Shown piece after piece: positions 41,395-50,597 of a DNA stretch of 64,000 bases. The stretch covers positions 1 through 64,000 of the forward strand of contig JBMNPM010000003.1 in the NCBI GenBank assembly GCA_050943595.1. Reading direction: 5' to 3'. The translations under genes and the position numbers were made by a program. The number at the start of each line of letters is the position of its first letter. Position 1 is the first letter of the stretch. Source of the DNA: JAXGXJ01 sp050943595 (GTDB taxonomy: Bacteria; Actinomycetota; Thermoleophilia; RBG-16-64-13). Under the pieces are notes generated by a model. That model saw only the letters and a list, made by a program, of their open reading frames with translations. It made no database searches and was not told where the DNA came from.

Positions 41395-42933
41395 ATGAGT
41401 GGCTTAGCAATCGTGGTGGCACTGGTGGTGGCCGTCATCTGTGCCGTCGGCGGGTACTTAGCCCGCAAACATGTAGGTGAGGCAAAAATCACCTCGGCCG
41501 AGGAGGCAGCGGCCAAAATCATCCAGGATGCCGAGAAAGACGCCGAGGCCGTCAAACGTGAAGCTCGGGTTGAGGTAAAGGATGAACTCCATCAGTTGCG
41601 TACCAAAGCCGATGTTGAGATCAAGGAACGGCGTCAGGAGATCGCCCAGCTTGAGAATCGCCTCCTGACGCGAGAGGAAGCCCTGGATGGTCTGCAGAAG
41701 GACGTGACGCGTCGCGAGCAATCGGTCACCGACCGGGAAGCGCACTACAAGAAGGTTATCGAAGAGGTTGAGACGGTCAAGGCGGAACAGGAGCGCCAAT
41801 TGGAGGAGATCTCTGGCCTCACAAAAGAACAGGCCGGAGAGATTGTCCTCAAACGTGCCGAGGACGATGTGCGACATGACATGGCCAAGATGGTCAAGGC
41901 CATCGAAGAGGAGGCCCGGCACGAAGGAGATCGCAAGGCCAAGGATATCCTCTCCATCTGCATCCAACGGACGGCTGCCAACCACGTAGCAGACACTACC
42001 GTCTCCGTTGTACCCCTGCCTTCCGATGATATGAAGGGCCATATCATCGGCCGCGAAGGTCGCAACATTCGCACACTTGAGAACCTGACCGGTATCGATT
42101 TCATCATCGACGACACCCCTGAAGCGGTGGTGCTCTCAGGCTTCGACACGGTGCGGCGTGAGATCGCCCGTCTTACCCTGGAAAAGCTGGTGGCCGACGG
42201 ACGCATCCACCCGGCCAAGATCGAAGAGATGTACACTAAAGCTCGAGAAGAGGTTGAGAAAACTATCGAGGAAGCCGGCGAACAGGCGGTGCTGGATGCC
42301 GACGTTCACGGAGTGGCTCCGGAACTGCTCCGTCTCCTAGGACGCTTGAAGTACCGGACGAGTTACGGGCAGAACGTCCTCGTGCACTCGCTGGAGGTGG
42401 CCCACCTGGCCGGTCTCATGGCCGGCGAACTAGGTGTGAATGCGAAGGTGGCCAAGCGTGCAGGCCTACTCCACGACTTGGGTAAAGCCGTGGATCACGA
42501 GGTTGAGGGGTCTCATGCTTCCATCGGCGGTAATCTGGTGCGGCGGTACGGAGAGGCCGAATCGGTGGCTCACATTGTGGAGGCCCACCACAACGAGGTG
42601 GAGCCATCCACCGTCGAAGCGGTCCTCGTCGCTGCAGCCGACGCCGTCTCGGGTGCACGGCCGGGTGCGCGCCGCGAGACCCTTGAAAGCTACATCAAGC
42701 GCCTGGAGAATCTGGAACGTCTGGCCGAAGCTAAGCCGGGGGTAGAGAAGTCGTACGCCATCCAGGCCGGACGAGAGATCCGCGTGCTGGTTAAGCCGGA
42801 TGAGGTGGACGATCTGGCGGCCGGCCTACTATGTCGAGAGATAGTCAAGGAGATCGAGCAGGAACTGGAGTATCCGGGCACCATCCGCGTGACCGTCATC
42901 CGCGAAAGTCGCGTCGTGGAGTACGCCAAGTAG
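41395..42933 (+). CDS. rny: Ribonuclease Y
   Basis: A membrane-anchored endoribonuclease that starts mRNA decay in many Gram-positives. One N-terminal transmembrane helix (LAIVVALVVAVICAVGGYLA) is followed by a long coiled coil (about residues 30-200), a KH domain (GHIIGREGRNIRTLENLTG, near 215) and the HD domain with AGLLHDLGKAVDHE (His-Asp near 359). 512 residues is typical. The GTG/TTG-rich upstream area holds only a poor ribosome-binding site, so the ATG at 41395 is chosen from homology. It is followed by miaB, the usual neighbour in Actinomycetota-like gene orders (recA-recX-rny-miaB). Confidence 0.95.
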   Translation: MSGLAIVVALVVAVICAVGGYLARKHVGEAKITSAEEAAAKIIQDAEKDAEAVKREARVEVKDELHQLRTKADVEIKERRQEIAQLENRLLTREEALDGLQKDVTRREQSVTDREAHYKKVIEEVETVKAEQERQLEEISGLTKEQAGEIVLKRAEDDVRHDMAKMVKAIEEEARHEGDRKAKDILSICIQRTAANHVADTTVSVVPLPSDDMKGHIIGREGRNIRTLENLTGIDFIIDDTPEAVVLSGFDTVRREIARLTLEKLVADGRIHPAKIEEMYTKAREEVEKTIEEAGEQAVLDADVHGVAPELLRLLGRLKYRTSYGQNVLVHSLEVAHLAGLMAGELGVNAKVAKRAGLLHDLGKAVDHEVEGSHASIGGNLVRRYGEAESVAHIVEAHHNEVEPSTVEAVLVAAADAVSGARPGARRETLESYIKRLENLERLAEAKPGVEKSYAIQAGREIRVLVKPDEVDDLAAGLLCREIVKEIEQELEYPGTIRVTVIRESRVVEYAK

Positions 42934-42947
42934 GAGTTGTCTTTGCG

Positions 42948-44291
42948 ATGATCGGGTCGGCCGGCATCTCCATGCCGGACACGTACTTCCTACGGTCGTT
43001 TGGCTGCCAAATGAACGACCATGATGCGGAACGGATCGCGGGGCTGCTGGAGAACCTGGGCTTAAGACGGGTGGGGTCTGCTCAGGACGCTCACCTCTTG
43101 GTGTACAACACTTGTTCTATCCGCGAGAAGGCCGACAGCCGTCTGGCCGGTCATCTGAGCCTGGCTATGCGGTTAAAGCGGGAAGGCTCTGCCCGATTGA
43201 TCGTCGTAACCGGTTGCCTGCCGCAAAGTAGACAGGATGACCTGTTCGCTGATTTCCCCTTTGTCGATATCTTGGCCGGCCCCCAGAGTCTACATGAGCT
43301 GCCGCGGCTCATCGAGGACCGGCTGACCTCGAACCGGCAGACGTCGGCCTTCCAGGATCACACCAGCACCTGGAGTGCCGATCTCCCGCGCAGCCGGGTC
43401 CCCGGACCGGCCGCCTGGATACAGATAGTAGCCGGATGCAGTAACTTCTGTTCGTACTGTATCGTCCCCTACGTGCGTGGTCCAGAGGCCTCCCGCCCGG
43501 CAGACGCGATCGTGGAAGAGGTGGCCGCGCTCGTGAAGGAGGGCGTCCGCCAGGTTACTCTTTTGGGGCAGAACGTGAACGCCTATGGCAAAGAGCTGGG
43601 CATCGCCGGCCATGAGGACTTTCCCCACCTCCTCCGCCGGACATGCTCGATCGCGGGATTGGAGCGGGTGCGCTTCATGACCTCACATCCCAAGGATATG
43701 TCCGGTGCTCTCATTGATGTCATGGCTGAGGAGAACCAAGTCTGCGAGCACTTGCATCTGCCGGTGCAGTCGGGGAGCGACCGCATCCTAGCCGCTATGC
43801 ACCGAGGATACGACCGTGCCCACTATCTCAACTTGGTGGAGCAGTTGCGGGCGGCAGTCCCGGACCTTGCACTTACGACCGACTTCATAGTCGGGTTCCC
43901 GGGTGAGACCGAACGTGACTTCGCCGACACTCTGGCCCTGGTGGAGGAGTGTGGCTTCGACGGCGCCTTCACATTCATCTATTCGCCACGCCGGCAGACC
44001 GAGGCCGCTCGTATGTCGAACTGGGTCGACCCGGCGGTGGCCGAAGAGCGGCTACAGCGATTGCTAGACTCTGTCCAACGCACAGCCTACGCACGGAACC
44101 AGGCTCTCGTGGGCCGGGTGCTGGAGGTGATGGTGGAAAGACCCAGTCGTCAGAACCCCGGAGAGGTCATGGGGAGGATCCGCGCCCACAAGCCGGTCAA
44201 CTTCCCCTCACGGGCACGGCCGGGTGATCTGGTGCGGGTGGAGTTGCTGGAGGCGACTTCCACGAGTTTCCGAGGACGCCAGGTCTCGTGA
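42948..44291 (+). CDS. miaB: tRNA-2-methylthio-N6-dimethylallyladenosine synthase
   Basis: A radical-SAM methylthiotransferase acting on i6A37 of tRNA, downstream in function from MiaA, whose gene follows directly. N-terminal cluster cysteines are in RSFGCQMNDHDAE, YNTCSIREKA and TGCLPQSR; the radical-SAM motif CSNFCSYCIVPYVRGPE lies near residue 164; a TRAM domain ends the protein. 447 residues from the ATG at 42948; an ATG at 42972 (MPDTYFLRSF) is equally close to the conserved start. The stop overlaps the miaA GTG. Confidence 0.94.
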   Translation: MIGSAGISMPDTYFLRSFGCQMNDHDAERIAGLLENLGLRRVGSAQDAHLLVYNTCSIREKADSRLAGHLSLAMRLKREGSARLIVVTGCLPQSRQDDLFADFPFVDILAGPQSLHELPRLIEDRLTSNRQTSAFQDHTSTWSADLPRSRVPGPAAWIQIVAGCSNFCSYCIVPYVRGPEASRPADAIVEEVAALVKEGVRQVTLLGQNVNAYGKELGIAGHEDFPHLLRRTCSIAGLERVRFMTSHPKDMSGALIDVMAEENQVCEHLHLPVQSGSDRILAAMHRGYDRAHYLNLVEQLRAAVPDLALTTDFIVGFPGETERDFADTLALVEECGFDGAFTFIYSPRRQTEAARMSNWVDPAVAEERLQRLLDSVQRTAYARNQALVGRVLEVMVERPSRQNPGEVMGRIRAHKPVNFPSRARPGDLVRVELLEATSTSFRGRQVS

Positions 44292-45358
44292 CAATCACCG
44301 ATCCCGCGGATGCAGGGTTACCGTTCGTCACTCCCCGCAAAGTGCCGTCCGAGGCACTGGGCGTCGTCATCGGTCTGTCGGGGCCGACCGGCGTGGGGAA
44401 GAGCGCGGTGGCTGTGGAGCTGGCTACGATGCTGGGGACGAGGGTCATCTCTTGCGACTCCATGCAGCTTTACGCCGGTTTCCCCATCCTCACCAATCAG
44501 CCGTCGCCGGCCGAGAGACGGGCCGTCCAGCACGAGATGGTTGGGGTACTTGATCCCCGGCAGACCTTTTCCGCCGCTGAATATGCCGGCGCCGTCAAGC
44601 CGCTTATCGAGGATGACTTAACCGCCACGGGGTGGGCTCTGGTGGTGGGTGGGACCGGCCTGTATCTGCGCGCTGCCGTGGCTCCGCTGGCCATGGCCCC
44701 CGTCGTGGATCCCGAGATCCGTCGTCGCCTGGAGGTGCAGGCGGCGGAACGAGGTGCGGCCTCCCTCCACGCCGACCTCGCACGTGTCGACCCCGAAGCC
44801 GCGCAGGCTATTGAGCCGAGCAACGTGCGCCGGCTCATCAGAGCACTTGAGGTTATAGAGACGACAGGAGCTGCTTGGTCGGGACGTGATGATCTCTGGG
44901 AGCCGTCCTATTACCATCCCACGCTACTCGTGACGCTTACTCTCGATCGCGCCGAACTCTGTCGCCGCATCGATGCTCGGACTGAGTCCATCGTGGCGGG
45001 AGGAGCGGAGGAGATACGGCGCTTTCTCCACCTACAGTGGCCTAAGACCGACGGCGGTCATGCAGTTCATGCGGCCGGGGCTACGTCCGACGGCGAGAGG
45101 TCACGGGCCGGCATTGAGAGTGCCATCGGGTATCGCGAGATCCGACGGTTGGTGGAGGGTGAACAGAGTTGGGAGGAGACCATCGCCCAAGTGGCGGCCG
45201 CCACCCGCCGCTATGCCCGCAGGCAGTCCACGTGGCTGCGGAAGGTTCATGCCGCTGTTATCATTGACGTCCGTGATCGCTCTCCACGCGAGATCGCCGA
45301 CCACATAGTGGCGCTTGCGCTATCTGGTGAACACACAAAGGAGCTTCAACGATCGTGA
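44288..45358 (+). CDS. miaA: tRNA dimethylallyltransferase
   Basis: MiaA prenylates A37 of tRNAs reading UNN codons, giving the substrate of MiaB. The P-loop GPTGVGKS (about 32-39), the DSMQLYAGF segment, and VGGTGLYLRA are intact; the C-terminal part includes ESAIGYREIRRLVEG and RRYARRQSTWLRK. About 24 extra residues precede the P-loop domain. The GTG start overlaps the miaB stop and the stop overlaps the dapF GTG, so miaB-miaA-dapF are tightly coupled. 356 residues. Confidence 0.94.
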   Translation: MTITDPADAGLPFVTPRKVPSEALGVVIGLSGPTGVGKSAVAVELATMLGTRVISCDSMQLYAGFPILTNQPSPAERRAVQHEMVGVLDPRQTFSAAEYAGAVKPLIEDDLTATGWALVVGGTGLYLRAAVAPLAMAPVVDPEIRRRLEVQAAERGAASLHADLARVDPEAAQAIEPSNVRRLIRALEVIETTGAAWSGRDDLWEPSYYHPTLLVTLTLDRAELCRRIDARTESIVAGGAEEIRRFLHLQWPKTDGGHAVHAAGATSDGERSRAGIESAIGYREIRRLVEGEQSWEETIAQVAAATRRYARRQSTWLRKVHAAVIIDVRDRSPREIADHIVALALSGEHTKELQRS

Positions 45359-46278
45359 AACTGGCCAAGTGGCAGGGACTGGGCAACGATTACCTCATTA
45401 TCGAAGCGGCGGCTCTCCCGGGTCCTCTGACCGACGAGGCCATCCACTTGTTGTGCGATCGTCATCTGGGTGTGGGTTCCGATGGGATCCTGCTCCACGA
45501 TCGTCCCAGTGGCGCCGTACCTGGTGCGGTGGCCCGCATGCGCATCTTCAATCCCGACGGCAGCGAGCCGGAGATGTGCGGCAACGGCATCCGTATGTTC
45601 GCCCGCCATCTGGCCCGCTCTGGAGCGGTACATGGCCCCGACTTCTTGGTGGAGACACTGGCCGGACCGATCAAGCCCCGGCTGTTGGATGACGGCCGCG
45701 TACGTGTTGACATGGGTCTGGCGCGCTTCAACAGTGAGAACATCGATATACGCGGTCTGAGGGCGGGTACGAAGGGGCAGGTCATCGACGGCACACCGCA
45801 GATTGCCACACTGGAGGCTGGAGGATCCCCCTACCGGTTTACCTTCGTCGACGTGGGTAATCCCCACTGCATCATCCAGGTCGACGATCCGGACATCTTT
45901 GATGTGGCCGGGATAGGCCCCCTTATCGAGCATCACCCGACCTTCCCCAATCGTGTCAATGTTGAGTTCGTCCGTATGGAGGCCGACGGTTCCGTACGTA
46001 TGCGCGTGTGGGAGCGTGGAGTGGGGGAGACGCAGGCCTGTGGCACCGGGGCGACCGCTGTCGGAGCTGCGCTGGTGGGCCTAGGACAGGCCACGAGTCC
46101 GCTAGTGGTACATCTGCTGGGCGGCGACCTTACCATTGAGGTGGAGGCTCCCGACGACGACGTGGCCCGCTCTGGGCTGAGAGTCTTTATGACCGGACCA
46201 GCAGAAGAGACCTTCTCCTGTAACCTCTCCTCAGACCTGCTCAACCGGCTGGGATGGTTCACAGCTACCGACAACTGA
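45355..46278 (+). CDS. dapF: Diaminopimelate epimerase
   Basis: A PLP-independent epimerase converting LL- to meso-diaminopimelate, used for lysine and peptidoglycan. The two catalytic cysteines are in EMCGNGIRM (about residue 75) and QACGTGATA (about 228), and FVDVGNPHCI lies between them. 307 residues, slightly above the family norm of 275-290. The final codons and stop belong to an 11-bp tandem repeat that continues to the ribosome-binding site of dapL. Confidence 0.95.
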   Translation: MKLAKWQGLGNDYLIIEAAALPGPLTDEAIHLLCDRHLGVGSDGILLHDRPSGAVPGAVARMRIFNPDGSEPEMCGNGIRMFARHLARSGAVHGPDFLVETLAGPIKPRLLDDGRVRVDMGLARFNSENIDIRGLRAGTKGQVIDGTPQIATLEAGGSPYRFTFVDVGNPHCIIQVDDPDIFDVAGIGPLIEHHPTFPNRVNVEFVRMEADGSVRMRVWERGVGETQACGTGATAVGAALVGLGQATSPLVVHLLGGDLTIEVEAPDDDVARSGLRVFMTGPAEETFSCNLSSDLLNRLGWFTATDN

Positions 46279-46321
46279 CCGACAACTGAACGACAAGGGA
46301 CCGACTAGGGACCCACAAGGA
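46267..46321. repeat. 11-bp tandem repeat bridging dapF stop and dapL ribosome-binding site
   Basis: Five consecutive units: ACCGACAACTG twice (46267-46288, identical), then AACGACAAGGG, ACCGACTAGGG and ACCCACAAGGA, increasingly degenerate. The dapF TGA (46276-46278) straddles the first unit boundary, and the last unit supplies the AAGGAG in front of dapL. Confidence 0.85.
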
Positions 46322-46328
46322 GACTACC

Positions 46329-47492
46329 GTGCGATTCTCCCAACGAATGGACAAACTACCGCCCTACCTCTTCGCCCGCATCGAGCAGAAGATCGCCGAG
46401 AAACGCAAGAGTGGGGTGGACGTCATAAGCCTGGGCATCGGTGATCCCGATCTACCCACGCCCGCGTACATCGTGCAGGAGATGCAACGCCAGGTGGCCG
46501 ATCCAGAGAATCACCGCTATCCCAGTAACTGGGGTGTGGCGGCCTTCGCCGAGGCGGCCGCCCGCTTCTACAAGCGCCGTTTTGGGGTAGACATCGATCC
46601 CACCAAGGAGTTCTTCCCCCTCTTGGGCGCCAAAGAGGGGTTGGCGCACATCTGCTGGGCCATGCTCGATCCTGGAGATCTGGCTCTGGTACCCGATCCC
46701 GGGTATCCGGTCTATGCCGGCGGCTCGCTCATTGCCGGGGCCGACGTACGTTATCTCCGCTTGTCTCCCGAGAAGGGATTTCTCCCCGACTTAGATGCCA
46801 TAAGCGACGAAGACGCCCGCCGGGCCAAGGTGCTCTTTATCGGTTATCCCAACAACCCCACTGCTGCCGTGATCGAGGACGACTTCTTCGAGCGCGTGGT
46901 GGCCTTTGCCAAGAAGTACGACATTGCCGTCGTTCATGACAACGCCTACTCCGAGTTGACCTACGACGGTTACGTGGCGCCCAGCTTCTTGAGCGTTCCT
47001 GGGGCCAAAGATGTGGGTGTCGAATTCTTCAGCTTCTCGAAGCCTTTCAACATGACCGGTTGGCGTATCGGCTTCGGCGTGGGGAACCGGGAGATCCTAA
47101 CTCACCTCTGGCAGCTCAAGACCAACATGGATTCAGGTGCGTTCGATGCGTTACAACGCACCGCGGCCTTCATTCTCGATAGTCCTTGGGATTCTGTCAC
47201 AGAGATGTGCGAGATCTATCGGCGCCGGCGGGACCTATTGGCCGAGGCTCTGGTTTCGGTGGGGATGCAGGTGCCCAAACCCAAGGGCACTATCTACATG
47301 TGGATACCCGTACCCGAGGGATACACCTCAGCCAGTTTCGCCGAGCACGTGCTCGACCAGGCCGGAGTGGTGGTGACTCCCGGTTCGGGATATGGACCGG
47401 CCGGAGAAGGCTTCTTCCGCCTGTCGCTCACTACGCCCGATGCACGCATCGCCGAGGCTGTGGACCGCATCGAGCACTCTTTGCGTCTATGA
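46329..47492 (+). CDS. dapL: LL-diaminopimelate aminotransferase (class I/II PLP enzyme)
   Basis: A fold-type I aminotransferase of 387 residues. VISLGIGDPDLPTPAYIV and PGYPVYAGGSLIAGA, YPNNPTAAV, and the PLP-lysine motif FSFSKPFNMTGWRIGFGVG are typical of the DapL (LL-DAP aminotransferase) group, which makes LL-DAP in one step from tetrahydrodipicolinate. Substrate specificity in this fold is hard to assign from sequence, but direct linkage to dapF and a dapB in the window supports the call. AAGGAG precedes the GTG. No dapD, dapC or dapE is visible. Confidence 0.85.
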   Translation: MRFSQRMDKLPPYLFARIEQKIAEKRKSGVDVISLGIGDPDLPTPAYIVQEMQRQVADPENHRYPSNWGVAAFAEAAARFYKRRFGVDIDPTKEFFPLLGAKEGLAHICWAMLDPGDLALVPDPGYPVYAGGSLIAGADVRYLRLSPEKGFLPDLDAISDEDARRAKVLFIGYPNNPTAAVIEDDFFERVVAFAKKYDIAVVHDNAYSELTYDGYVAPSFLSVPGAKDVGVEFFSFSKPFNMTGWRIGFGVGNREILTHLWQLKTNMDSGAFDALQRTAAFILDSPWDSVTEMCEIYRRRRDLLAEALVSVGMQVPKPKGTIYMWIPVPEGYTSASFAEHVLDQAGVVVTPGSGYGPAGEGFFRLSLTTPDARIAEAVDRIEHSLRL

Positions 47493-47529
47493 GGCGGCCG
47501 AAGGTGTCGGCAGAATCGCGTTGCCATCA

Positions 47530-47967
47530 GTGTCGCTCGTGGAACTGAGGGTCAAGCTCCTGCATGAGGCGGCCCGGCTGCCGAGGCGGGCTCATCCGGG
47601 AGATGCCGGCGCGGATCTCTTCTCGGTGGATGAGCTCACCATCCCCGCCGGAGAGCGGCGGGACGTGGGCACCGGTCTGGCACTTGCCATCCCGGCCGGC
47701 TACGCTGGGTTTGTGCAGCCGCGATCCGGCCTAGCCTTCCGGCACGGCATCATGGTGGTCAACTCACCCGGTCTGATAGATGCCGGCTACCGCGGCGAGG
47801 TGCGCGTGTCGCTGTATAACTCCGGTACAGAGCCCTTCGTGGTGCAGGTGGGCGATCGCATCGCCCAGTTTGTGGTGCAGCGGGTAGAGGAACCGAAATA
47901 CGTGATCTCCGCAGAATTGCCGGACACCAGCCGGGGCGAAGGAGGGTTCGGTAGTAGCGGGCGGTGA
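47530..47967 (+). CDS. dut: dUTP diphosphatase
   Basis: A trimeric all-beta dUTPase hydrolysing dUTP to dUMP. Motifs in order: DAGADLFSVDE, QPRSGLAFRHGIMVVNSPGLI, DAGYRGEVRVSLYN, GDRIAQFVVQ and the C-terminal RGEGGFGSSGR that closes over the substrate. The start is uncertain: GTG 47530, GTG 47539 and TTG 47521 are all possible and no ribosome-binding site decides; 47530 gives 145 residues, close to the family norm. It ends the dense housekeeping run; no gene follows for 535 bases. Confidence 0.93.
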   Translation: MSLVELRVKLLHEAARLPRRAHPGDAGADLFSVDELTIPAGERRDVGTGLALAIPAGYAGFVQPRSGLAFRHGIMVVNSPGLIDAGYRGEVRVSLYNSGTEPFVVQVGDRIAQFVVQRVEEPKYVISAELPDTSRGEGGFGSSGR

Positions 47968-48502
47968 GCGGTAGAGGATAAAAGGTGATCAGTGGGTCCG
48001 TCGGGTGCAAACACTCACACCGCGGCGTCGGATGTTGACGCATAGATATCCGTTCGGCTACCAAGCAGGTCATCAGCTTTCTCTGACTCTATCCCTCTGA
48101 CTCAACCCGCATCTCTCTGTAAAACGCCGGCGTAAACCACTTCTTCGACCGGATGGCAGCCTAAGAAGACCTCCCCCCGAAGGCGCGGTCATGCCGCGGC
48201 CTGCTCTCACACGAATAGCCAGACACACCCCAGACACCTTTCACGAGTTGACAGACGCGACTCCAATAGACTCGGACGGATGTCGTGCACGCAGGCTGGC
48301 GAGCGCCAAACGATCACACGAGAAACCACGGCCAGAATCTGTCCAAAGTTGTACAGAACCCGCTGAAGCCCTCCGTCAAAGTATGGACACTAAGACCGGC
48401 GCAAGCCCTAGTGGGTGCCGGATCGCGATCGCCGGGCATCAATCGCGATAAATCGGCGGTCTGCAGCTGGAGAAAAGGTCTGCGAACAAGAGGAGGAGCA
48501 CG
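47968..48502. other. Gene-free stretch between dut and the pilin gene
   Basis: I see no convincing gene, tRNA or riboswitch in these 535 bases. The only clear element is the ribosome-binding site GAGGAGG just in front of the pilin ATG. A TTGACA at 48249-48254 lacks a matching -10 at proper distance. Confidence 0.6.
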
Positions 48503-48994
48503 ATGCTGAGTCGTAATCACACGCGGATGAGGGAAGAGAAGGGATTCACCCTTATCGAACTGCTGGTGGTGATCATCATTATCGCTATCCTCGCGGCCAT
48601 CGCTATCCCGACCTTCCTTGGACAACGGTCGAGGGCCCAGGATTCAGCCGCGAAGTCATTGATTCGTAATGCCATGATCGCCGTCGAATCCGGCTATGTG
48701 GATACGCGCGACTTCAGTGCACTGGATGGGGACGATTTAAGCGCGATCGAGCCTTCAATTACTTTTACCGTGGCTTCAGGTACCGGTAATCTGACTGCTG
48801 CAACGGCTCCAACTGCCGATGCGGGCGCCAACACTGTAAATGTCAGCTACCAGAGCGCAGACATCTACGCGGTTGGAGCCACCTCCAAGTCTGGAGATAC
48901 GTTTGGTGTCGTCGTCAACAAGACGGCTACTACGACGGCCGGTGCCGCCCCCGGCAACTCCTGGTATGTGAAGGGCGCACCGCAGACCTGGTAG
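48503..48994 (+). CDS. Type IV pilin (major-pilin-like)
   Basis: A 163-residue class III-signal protein. The prepilin peptidase site is MREEKG followed by FTLIELLVVIIIIAIL, with Glu at position +5 of the mature protein, the standard feature for pilus assembly. After the hydrophobic alpha-helix (about 20 residues) comes the amphipathic helix (FLGQRSRAQDSAAKSLIRNAM) and a Thr/Ala/Ser-rich globular part ending in TW. No cysteine pair is present. GAGGAGG lies 7 bases before the ATG. A hairpin follows the gene, separating it from the minor-pilin group. The assembly machinery (PilB, PilC, PilD) is not in the window. Confidence 0.9.
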   Translation: MLSRNHTRMREEKGFTLIELLVVIIIIAILAAIAIPTFLGQRSRAQDSAAKSLIRNAMIAVESGYVDTRDFSALDGDDLSAIEPSITFTVASGTGNLTAATAPTADAGANTVNVSYQSADIYAVGATSKSGDTFGVVVNKTATTTAGAAPGNSWYVKGAPQTW

Positions 48995-49336
48995 ACAACA
49001 CCACGAGATGCCATAAGGCCTCGACTATTTTCGAGAATTATTCAAGACGATGACCCCTCTCGGCGGGGGTCTCGTCTTGACACACTAAGCCGGCCACGCG
49101 TTCTGGAGAGCGCCGGGGGATGTACGTGGCCGTCAGAGGACCTGGGCGCTTGTACTGGATAGGAGCGCAGAGGACCTTGTCGCATTACGAGGACCCGCCG
49201 TCGACGGAGATCTCCCCGGCATCCAGTGTGCTCCAGGTGCTGAAGACATGCTGGTGAGGCACTCCATCCACGTCCGAGGCCGGAATAGGTCCAAAGTAGG
49301 TGGCCCACTGAGAGTGCATTCTTCATACTCCCGGCC
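48995..49336. other. Gene-free stretch after the pilin gene
   Basis: 342 bases without a gene I can support. A long hairpin fills 49043-49079. An open frame of 44 codons starts at the ATG 49120 but has no recognisable features. Confidence 0.6.
49043..49079 (+). terminator. Long hairpin after the pilin gene
   Basis: CAAGACGA plus GACCCC pairs with GGGGTC plus TCGTCTTG, one bulged T and an 8-nt loop. No T-run follows, so it may stabilise the pilin mRNA 3' end or stop transcription inefficiently. Confidence 0.6.
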
Positions 49337-49819
49337 ATGAACCTGCATCTCCCCATTCGATCAATGCACGGCCACACGCTTATCGAGCTTCTAGTGGTTC
49401 TTACGCTTCTGGCGGTCGTGATCACCGCTGGGTTGGTGTCCTTGGCCTCCGGGACGGCAACCCAACAGGCGCGAGGCGCGGCTCAGACCTGGCAGGCGGC
49501 TGCGGCCTGGGCGCAGGTAGGAGTGCTCTGGCACGCTGGCTCGGTGGCCCTCGACTTTGAAGACGGAGCACTCGAACTCACCCACAATCACTCGCTCTGT
49601 GGAGGTGACCTGGGTTCCTCAGCTCCACCCGCCGCTACGGATGCCAACGTGGCCCGATGGGTGGCCGGAGACGGACTCAGGGTAGGATTTGGTGGTGCAT
49701 TGGCTTCACCCGACAGCGGCGGGTCGGTCTTCTTCCAGGCTCTTCGTACTCGTTACCGTGTGGTCGTGCGCCCGGAGAGCGGATTCACGGTGCGAAGCTT
49801 TACGGCGGTCGCGCCATGA
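49337..49819 (+). CDS. GspH/FimT-like minor pilin
   Basis: A 160-residue pseudopilin-like protein. The prepilin-type signal is SMHG followed by HTLIELLVVLTLLAVVITAG, with Glu at +5; the residue after the cleavage point is His instead of the usual Phe or Met. The remainder (about 130 residues) has the Gly/Ala-rich beta character of GspH/FimT proteins (SLCGGDLGSSAP, FFQALRTRYRVVV). The stop overlaps the ATG of the next pilin-like gene, indicating a minor-pilin operon. Confidence 0.78.
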   Translation: MNLHLPIRSMHGHTLIELLVVLTLLAVVITAGLVSLASGTATQQARGAAQTWQAAAAWAQVGVLWHAGSVALDFEDGALELTHNHSLCGGDLGSSAPPAATDANVARWVAGDGLRVGFGGALASPDSGGSVFFQALRTRYRVVVRPESGFTVRSFTAVAP

Positions 49820-50595
49820 TCCACACCACCATCAGCCGTCTCCTGCGACGAGGACGCCTGTTAAGACGATACCTGCGCTCTAGATACCCGCGCCCTGCCG
49901 AAGCCTCCCAGGGATGGATCCTGTTGGAGGTCATGGTGGCCGTGATGATCGCGGGGATCTTGCTGGGCCCGTTGGCCACAGCTGTTATGTCTGCGGTGGG
50001 ACAGGCGGCTCATGTGCGGCGACAGGCCGATGGTCTCGTTGCACACTCGCTAGACACGGAGAGCATGGATGCCTGGATCTGGGGAGGACAAGTGATCGCT
50101 GGGGAATGGAGTGCAGGCCCTGCCCTGGAGGTGCGCGTGCGTTTTCCATCAGGAGCCGGAGATCCGTCGATGGTGGGAGTGTGGGTGGACGGGTGGTTCC
50201 GTGGCGAGTGGCCGGTGGATCCTTCGGGCGTGCTCACTATCGAAGCGACAACGTGGTCCGCAGGTGAAGGAAGCGAAGTGGTGCTCAGGGTGCGAGCCCC
50301 TGGCGCCTCCTGGGGGCCGCCATGGAGGTCGCTGGTGCCGGGCTTTGACGGTAGACCGGTTGCTGCGTCTTCGACAGGAACCCCTGAGTCCGGCTCTGCC
50401 AAGACCGTGATACATCCGCCCGCTGTCGGCAACCCGGCGCTTGAGATCTCCTGGGAGGGTGCCCGATCTATTCCCGCACTCCTCCTGCCCCTCGTCTTCG
50501 AAGGTCCTGGGGCTGGTCCGGTGAGCGCCAGCATCGAAGGGTCGGCTCAAACATGGCTGATGGAGAATCGCCGTGCTCTCGATGTGTATTTCTAG
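49816..50595 (+). CDS. PilV-like minor pilin (prepilin-type N-terminus)
   Basis: A 259-residue protein whose hydrophobic segment lies about 35 residues in: ASQG followed by WILLEVMVAVMIAGILLGPL, with Glu at +5 of the predicted mature protein. The leader is long and Arg-rich (RLLRRGRLLRRYLRSRYPRP), unusual for a prepilin but seen in Gram-positive pseudopilins. The large soluble part is Trp/Gly/Pro-rich. The ATG at 49816 overlaps the stop of the preceding gene. The TAG stop is followed within three bases by MITE copy B, which interrupts what would otherwise be an overlapping operon. Confidence 0.72.
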   Translation: MIHTTISRLLRRGRLLRRYLRSRYPRPAEASQGWILLEVMVAVMIAGILLGPLATAVMSAVGQAAHVRRQADGLVAHSLDTESMDAWIWGGQVIAGEWSAGPALEVRVRFPSGAGDPSMVGVWVDGWFRGEWPVDPSGVLTIEATTWSAGEGSEVVLRVRAPGASWGPPWRSLVPGFDGRPVAASSTGTPESGSAKTVIHPPAVGNPALEISWEGARSIPALLLPLVFEGPGAGPVSASIEGSAQTWLMENRRALDVYF

Positions 50596-50597
50596 CA

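Noticed and set aside
47968..48502. Cyclic-di-GMP riboswitch upstream of the pilin
   Set aside because: I looked for the GEMM core and found no match to its conserved bases and helices.
49120..49254. 44-codon open frame after the pilin gene
   Set aside because: No ribosome-binding site, no homology I recognise, and no coupling to neighbours.
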